From Clostridia bacterium UC5.1-1C12 (lineage in GTDB: Bacteria > Bacillota_I > Bacilli_A > Erysipelotrichales > Erysipelotrichaceae), in NCBI GenBank assembly GCA_001305055.1, contig BBZX01000006.1:62001-126000 (forward strand): a stretch of 64,000 nucleotides of DNA. The letters are read 5' to 3'. Within the stretch, counting starts at the first letter, position 1, and each line of letters opens with the position of its first letter. The notes under the pieces are model-generated. The model worked only from the letters and a program-made list of their open reading frames with translations. It was not told the DNA's origin and did not search any database. A program made the translations under genes and the position numbers. This document shows positions 59,077-64,000 of this stretch, one piece after another.

Positions 59077-60448
59077 TTATGCAAATTTATCGATGATTCC
59101 CATGATGAAGATAAATAATACCGCACATGGCAGAATATAACTAATATAAAATCTCGTCCACTGCGGGAAATGAAACCCTTTGCCGGTATTCGCTTCTTCG
59201 ATGAAGTGCTGCCAGCCCCAGCCGCGTTTGTCGTACAGAACAAGATAATCAAGACGGCACCTAATGGCATGATGACATTGCTGACAAGGAAATCTTCCAA
59301 ATCTAGAATCGCCGAACCGGCACCGAATGGCTGAATGCCGCTCAATATCGAGAAGCCTAACGCACATGGAATTGACAAAAGGGTAATCAGTACAAAATTA
59401 ACGATACAGGCACGCTTTCTTGTCCAATGAAATAAGTCCATACTGAAAGCCATGATATTTTCAAATACGGCAACGATCGTTGTGATTGCCGCAAAGTTCA
59501 TGAAGATAAAGAATAAACTGCCCCACAGGTACCCAACGGCATTGCGTTAAAAATATTAGGCAAGGTTACAAAAACCAGACCCGGCCCCTGATCTGCCGGT
59601 ACACCATAGGCAAAACAAGCAGGGAAAATAATTAAGCCAGCGGTAATTGCTACAAAGGTATCCAGCAGCATGACATTTAACGCTTCTCCGCCTAAGGTGC
59701 GTTTTTTATCAAGATAGCTGCCAAAAATCATCATGCCGCCCATTCCCGCACTTAACGTAAAACAAGCCTGCCCCATTGCTGCATAAATCGCGTTATAAAT
59801 GCCGGCTTCCCGCAATTTATCAAAATCAGGAATCAAGTAAAACTTAAGCCCTTCCAAAGCATTAGGCAAGGTCACTGAACGTACAACTAAAAGCAGCATT
59901 ACCGCTAAAAGACAGGTCATCATGATTTTTGTAATTCTTTCTACACCATTCTGCAAGCCTAATGAACAAATAACGATGCCGATTAAAATAATCGCTGCCA
60001 TAAATAAGACGCTTTGAATCGGATCCTGCTGAAGCGCTGAGAATGTATCCGCCACACCGGCCTGATCCAAGCCTGCAAATGAACCGCTGACCATTTTAAG
60101 AAAATAAGCCAGCATCCAGCCTGAGATGGTCGTATAAAACATGACCAGCAGATAGTTTCCCGCCATTGCCGCATAGCTGAACAGATGCCATTTCTGGCCT
60201 TTTTTCTCTAATACATCAAAAGCTCTTGCGATACTGCGCTGCGACTTGCGGCCGATTGAATATTCCATCACTACAACCGGAATACCTAATACAATTAAGA
60301 AGAACAGATAAATCAGCACAAAAGCGCCGCCGCCATATCTGCCTGTTATGTAAGGAAACCGCCAAATATTTCCTAAGCCGATTGCACATCCCGCTGAAAG
60401 GAAGATAAAACCTAAACGGGAGGACAATTTTTCTCTTGTATGTTCCAT
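59077..60448 (-). CDS. Sodium:neurotransmitter-type symporter (SNF/NSS), two frame breaks
   Basis: LeuT-like secondary transporter for an amino acid or similar solute. LGFIFLSAGCAIGLGNIWRF (TM1 with the GLGNIWRFPY hallmark), PVVVMEYSIGRKSQR and TLSAGMGGMMIFGSYL are clear. Shifts near 59532 and 59240 need one base each; then 458 codons ending IMGIIDKFA. Eleven or so membrane segments, the short bacterial form. Probably a stand-alone gene. Confidence 0.87.
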
Positions 60449-60585
60449 ATAATCCTCTTTCTAATTCGTGTAATATATAGATTGTACCCAATCTTTAAAG
60501 CCTTGTCAAAAAGATTGGCCATAAGAGTGCAATTCACAATATTTGTGCACTAGAGGAAGGGACAGAGTGAGTATTTTTATATCGT

Positions 60586-60613
60586 TTGAATATTTATTAT
60601 TTAGCGTTATAAT
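60586..60613 (+). promoter_or_regulatory. Promoter of the GNAT gene
   Basis: TTGAAT, 16-base spacer, TATAAT. Confidence 0.6.
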
Positions 60614-60639
60614 AAATATATCAAGAAAGGAAGATCAAA

Positions 60640-60672
60640 ATGAAAAAACAACGGCTATTACTAATAATCTGA
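60640..60672 (+). other. Ten-codon leader-like frame before the GNAT gene
   Basis: MKKQRLLLII then stop, with GGAAG 9 bases upstream and placed between the promoter and the acetyltransferase gene. It could be a leader peptide or the start of a decayed signal-peptide gene. The rest of 60449-60720 shows no gene. Confidence 0.3.
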
Positions 60673-60720
60673 CTTGGAGGGATATCACACTTTGACCCTC
60701 ACTAAATAAGAGGAGAAACA

Positions 60721-61269
60721 ATGACAAAAATTATACTTAGACCTTTAATATTATCAGACTTAGATGGTTACTATGACCTTAATAAACCATCACGAAAATT
60801 TCATGAATTTAATGGGCCCTACTTTGAACACGAAACTGAAGAAGAGCTTCTGCAAAGAATTGAAATTTTAAGAAATGACCTGAAAGCCGGCACCTATAAA
60901 AACAATAATTTAATGATTGCCAATGCGGATACCAATGAGTTAATAGGTCAAGTTACTTGGCACTGGAAGTCAAAAGAAACCAATTGGATGGAGATCGGCA
61001 TTGTTATTTTTAATGAAAATTACTGGCATCAAGGAATTGGATTCACAGCTCTAAAAATGTGGATAGACAAACTATTTGCTGAGCATGATGAAATCGTAAG
61101 ACTCGGTCTTACAACTTGGTCGGGCAACAAAGCCATGGTAAAACTCTCGGAAAAGCTGGGACTAAAGCTTGAAGCAAGATACAGAAAAGCACGTATCGTC
61201 GCTGGGACATATTATGATTCAGTCAGTTACGGAATCTTAAGGGAAGAATGGGAAGCAATGAATCAATAA
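60721..61269 (+). CDS. GNAT-family N-acetyltransferase, RimL-like
   Basis: 182 aa, intact. IILRPLILSDLDGYYDLN opens it, WMEIGIVIFNENYWHQGIGF carries the acetyl-CoA-binding Q-x-x-G region, and AMVKLSEKLGLKLEARYRKA is the RimL-type ending. The substrate, a protein N-terminus or an antibiotic-like amine, cannot be told. AGGAG precedes the ATG. The A-rich codon use is slightly unlike neighbouring genes. Confidence 0.87.
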   Translation: MTKIILRPLILSDLDGYYDLNKPSRKFHEFNGPYFEHETEEELLQRIEILRNDLKAGTYKNNNLMIANADTNELIGQVTWHWKSKETNWMEIGIVIFNENYWHQGIGFTALKMWIDKLFAEHDEIVRLGLTTWSGNKAMVKLSEKLGLKLEARYRKARIVAGTYYDSVSYGILREEWEAMNQ

Positions 61270-61317
61270 CATTCAATGAAGCTTCACTTTTTATGGCAAT
61301 GGATAATTTGTATATGG

Positions 61318-61360
61318 AATACCGCTCTGCTGATTTGAATTCAGCAACGGTATTTTTTTG
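61318..61360 (+). terminator. Terminator of the GNAT gene
   Basis: Long stem: AATACCG / CGGTATT outer arms and TGCTGA / TCAGCA inner arms, followed by a run of T. Confidence 0.8.
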
Positions 61361-61459
61361 TCAGTCAGATTATGGCTGTGATTTCATCAATTATTGATTG
61401 GAAGAGCGCTAATACTTACCATCTGTGTTAAAATGATAACTGTGAAAGGCGGGAACATT

Positions 61460-62372
61460 ATGAAAAAACATTATTTATCGGTTCAACGGTACTGGATATG
61501 GTTGTTGAGCTTCCCCATCTGCCAAGTTTAAAAGAAGATATTAATACATCAGCAATGAATGCTGCCTTAGGCGGCTGTTCCTATAATGCTTCAAGTATTG
61601 CTCATCATTTATCATTGCCATACATTCACTGTTCACCCTGTGGAGAAGGCTTTTTTGCGGACTGCATAAAACAGCTGCTGGCTGCTCAAAACCGCCGGCC
61701 CTTTGTGTGTATCCCTGGCTTAGATAATGGCTGCTGCCTCTGTTTAGTTGATGAACAGGGTGAACGCACATTTATTTCCCATCACGGTGCTGAATATCTC
61801 TTTGATATTGAGTGGCTTAAAGATCTGCATGAGGATTGGGATATGATCTATGTCTGCGGACTTGAAATCGAGGAAAAACAGGTGAAGCATTGATTCAATA
61901 TCTGAATAGATTCGCACAGGCTGAAATAATCTTTGCCCCTGGTGCCCGCATTGATAAGATTCAGCCCGAACGGCTGCAGGCGATGCTTCAGCTGCAGCCA
62001 ATCCTGCATCTCAACGATGATGAAGCTCTTGCCTATACCAAATCAGAAACAGTAAATGAAGCTGCGGATAGGCTATATCAGCTTACGCATAATACGGTTA
62101 TTGTTACTTGCGGAAGTGATGGCGCCTATTTAAAAAATAATGAAGAAGCAGCACTGATCCCGGGATTCAAAGCTGACGTCATCGATACGATCGGTGCCGG
62201 TGATTCACATATCGGGGCGTGGATCTGTGCTAAAAAGTTAGGAATGAATGATTCAGAAGCCATTTGTTTTGCTAATTATGCAGCGGCTGAAACAGTCAGC
62301 ACAAAAGGCCCTGCCCTTTCTGAGCAGAGCTATGTTAAAATTAAAGCCTATTTACATAATTTAGAAATGTAA
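61460..62372 (+). CDS. PfkB-family carbohydrate kinase, two frame breaks
   Basis: Ribokinase-type sugar kinase, 304 aa after repair. Near the start MKKTLFIGSTVLDMVVELPH is restored by one A at 61462-61468; GGCSYNASSIAHHL follows. A second A at 61874-61878 restores EEKTGEALIQYL. The C-terminal VIDTIGAGDSHIGAWICAKKL holds the catalytic Asp and the anion hole. The substrate is unknown. Confidence 0.85.
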
Positions 62373-62448
62373 TTTATATTAAATGAATTTGTCATAAATT
62401 TTTCAGAATTATAGTGTACACTTACAGGCATAACAGGCAGGTGACACT

Positions 62449-63050
62449 ATGAATAATTTATTAATCGACCTATATGAATCAGCAGCCACGATGCTTCCCT
62501 TTTTCATCGTCTATGCATTCCTCAGCAAAAAGCCTAGAAAGCTTCCACATTTTATCATTGCTTTCATTTTCGCATGCTATATTTTTGCCGTATATCACTT
62601 TACAAATACCGGCACGCTTTATGATTTGTTATTTTATAAACTGTCCCATACCGCTGATATTATTAATCTTAAACCCTTCTCTATGACCATAGATTGGGTA
62701 GGTTATCTGCAGAATATACTCCTTTTATCCCCTTGGGCATGCTGCTTCCGCTTTTCTTTAAGCGCCCTAATTTCTTGCTTTGTACCCTATACGGTACTTT
62801 GTTTTCATTGATGCTTGAATGCAGTCAGCTGTTAAATAAACGCAGCAGTGATGTAGATGATCTGATTATGAACACATTAGGCGCAATAATCGGTTATCTG
62901 CTTTACAAGCTTATTCTTGAAAGATTGCTTAAGAGCAAGCTGCAAGGTCTTTTGGGACTGGAACCTTTATTCTACATACTGGCAATGTTTGCCGGCAGAT
63001 TCTTTTTCTATAATGAATTAGGTTTAGCAAAAATGCTTTACGGTTTTTAA
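62449..63050 (+). CDS. VanZ-like membrane protein, one frame break
   Basis: Five-segment membrane protein. The VanZ core, IDWVGYLQNILLFIPLGMLLPL, is restored by one T at 62723-62726 and followed by SLMLECSQLLNKRSSDVDDLIMNTLGAIIGYLLY, the most conserved part. 201 codons. The family includes teicoplanin-resistance VanZ but most members have no known role. Confidence 0.82.
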
Positions 63051-63069
63051 CTGGCAAAAAGGATAAAAT

Positions 63070-63657
63070 ATGAAAAAGCTAATAATTATTATATGCTGCA
63101 TTACTGCTTTATGCGGCTGTAGAAAATCAAAAACCGTAGTATCTCAAATTAAAAGCAATCAGGATCCTTTTATCGAGACTTATTATTCAGCCCAAAATGA
63201 TTCAGCATTCAAAATGTTTAAGAAATCAATCTTTAAAGAGCTGCTAGACGGCTGGACAGCAGACACGGTTAAAAACCCCGTTTGGATTTATGGAGACTTC
63301 ACAAAATATACGATATTAAATAGTGATTTAAGCGTTAATGAAGAGTTTGATAATTACTATATGTGTACCTATATTGCTGATGATAACCAATTCGGTTATG
63401 TCATCCTATCCAAAGAAGCGGACAGTCTTGCCAAGATTAAAGTGGTACAAACGGCTTACCGTTATGATTATCAAGCTAACATTGAGTTCATTAATGAAGC
63501 GCTGACCGCCACCGAAATCGATTCGGCAAGTGCTGAGGCAGAAAGGGTAAGCATTATTAATGATAATGAAGCTAAGGAAGCTTTGAAAATTATCGATCAA
63601 TATGGGCATTGCCTGCTTATCTATTTTGATGCAGAAGGTCCAAGAATCTCTGTATAA
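63070..63657 (+). CDS. Predicted lipoprotein of unknown function
   Basis: 195 aa, intact. MKKLIIIICCITALCGCRKS is a lipoprotein signal with a lipobox ending at Cys17. The mature part shows no motif I recognise; it is acidic, with strand-rich segments (NPVWIYGDFTKYTIL, GYVILSKEADSLAKI). It lies 19 bases after the VanZ-like gene, likely the same transcript. Confidence 0.8.
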   Translation: MKKLIIIICCITALCGCRKSKTVVSQIKSNQDPFIETYYSAQNDSAFKMFKKSIFKELLDGWTADTVKNPVWIYGDFTKYTILNSDLSVNEEFDNYYMCTYIADDNQFGYVILSKEADSLAKIKVVQTAYRYDYQANIEFINEALTATEIDSASAEAERVSIINDNEAKEALKIIDQYGHCLLIYFDAEGPRISV

Positions 63658-63662
63658 AAGCA

Positions 63663-63695
63663 GCAAGCCCCTCTAAGGCTTGCCGTTTTTATTTT
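63663..63695 (+). terminator. Terminator of the VanZ/lipoprotein unit
   Basis: GCAAGCC / GGCTTGC stem with a 7-base loop and GTTTTTATTTT tail. Confidence 0.8.
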
Positions 63696-64000
63696 AATAG
63701 ATCTTCAATACAGTCAGCTAGCCCATGATAACAATGAACGGCCTTACGCTTAACCTCATCCGGTGCCCCTTCAACTGTAAAGCCTTGGAATGCTTCGATC
63801 ATTTCAATATCATTATGGCCGTCACCGATAACATAAACTTCATGGCTGCCAAACAGCTTCATCAGCTCAGTGATACCTGTACGCTTGCTGACACCGGCTG
63901 CCGAAACATCAATCGTTCCGGCATTGTAATGAAAAGCCATCCGCCCTTTAAAACGTTCAATCAGCTCTTTATACAATAAGCCGGTTTTTGATTTCGTTTC
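63689..64000 (-). CDS. HAD-superfamily (Cof-type) phosphatase, 3' part only
   Basis: The last 103 residues are visible; the start lies beyond the window. VYVIGDGHNDIEMIEAFQGF is HAD motif IV, with the usual A-P-D-E-V-K-R-K ending. GVSKRTGITELMKLF has a C-terminal Lys-Arg-Gly region as in Cof-type sugar phosphatases. The substrate is unknown. Confidence 0.85.
   Translation of the reverse strand, partial: ETKSKTGLLYKELIERFKGRMAFHYNAGTIDVSAAGVSKRTGITELMKLFGSHEVYVIGDGHNDIEMIEAFQGFTVEGAPDEVKRKAVHCYHGLADCIEDLLK

Noticed and set aside
1..64000. Whole region as a degraded or reductive genome full of pseudogenes
   Set aside because: Breaks are single bases, mostly in A/T runs, hit essential genes, and leave motifs and ribosome sites intact. 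Only the Fic relic shows real truncation.
1..64000. CRISPR arrays, tRNA or rRNA genes, insertion sequences
   Set aside because: Looked for repeated spacers, cloverleaf-like stretches and transposase motifs in the gaps; none were seen.

Overview
The window looks like a chromosomal segment of a low-GC anaerobic Bacillota, most probably an Erysipelotrichia-type gut bacterium. The grounds are a short RpoE delta subunit, the rsmG-noc pair usual near the replication origin, anaerobic ribonucleotide reductase (nrdD/nrdG) with no oxygen-dependent version in view, many PTS genes, strong AGGAGG ribosome sites, and DarA and DUF951 genes. The genus is not determined. No rRNA, tRNA, CRISPR array, insertion sequence or prophage was seen.

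The most important reading note is that about half of the roughly 70 protein genes contain one to three single-base frame breaks. They include universally needed ones such as rsmG, fba, gltX, folD and nrdD. Most breaks lie in short A or T runs and most look like a lost base. Restoring them gives whole-codon genes of normal family length. I read this as residual sequencing or assembly error and report each such gene over its full restored extent, naming the break site.

Layout. 1-8 kb: noc (cut by the window edge), rsmG, a lysine/alanine-rich protein, fructose-bisphosphate aldolase, a CNNM/CBS membrane protein, and the rpoE-argS-DUF1934 block. 8-20 kb: a bifunctional penicillin-binding protein, a Fic enzyme with its own inhibitory motif, an HD phosphohydrolase with an unnamed partner, a YczE/YyaS-type membrane protein, an FAD oxidoreductase, a Gfo/Idh/MocA oxidoreductase, a MATE exporter, and an XRE regulator with a CPBP protease. 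20-28 kb: gltX, ispF, nrdG-nrdD, a PfkB kinase, a TSUP transporter, an M20 peptidase and the c-di-AMP receptor DarA. 28-41 kb: a YtrA-like GntR/ABC operon, TrkA-TrkH potassium uptake, Dps, ychF, DUF951, nucleoside hydrolase, folD, dtd, mntP and rarA.

41-49 kb is a sugar-catabolic operon facing a divergent PTS-linked regulator. Two near-identical ribulose-phosphate-3-epimerase-like enzymes bracket a fructose-type PTS (IIA, IIC, IIB). A HAD phosphatase, an iron alcohol dehydrogenase, a YitT-like membrane protein, a UPF0303 protein and a D-2-hydroxyacid dehydrogenase follow. The substrate is unknown; the set suggests import of a sugar as a phosphoester, epimerisation at C3 and reductive disposal.

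49-53 kb (minus) holds an ABC-2 exporter operon with small unknown membrane and helical proteins, then a DMT-family transporter. 53.7-59 kb holds a relic of a Fic gene and a mannose-type PTS operon (IIB, IIC, IID, IIA) ending in a sulfatase with no signal peptide, opposite a DeoR regulator. This pairing suggests uptake of a sulfated sugar followed by cytoplasmic desulfation. 59-64 kb: a sodium:neurotransmitter-type symporter, a GNAT acetyltransferase, a second PfkB kinase, a VanZ-like protein, a lipoprotein and the end of a HAD phosphatase.
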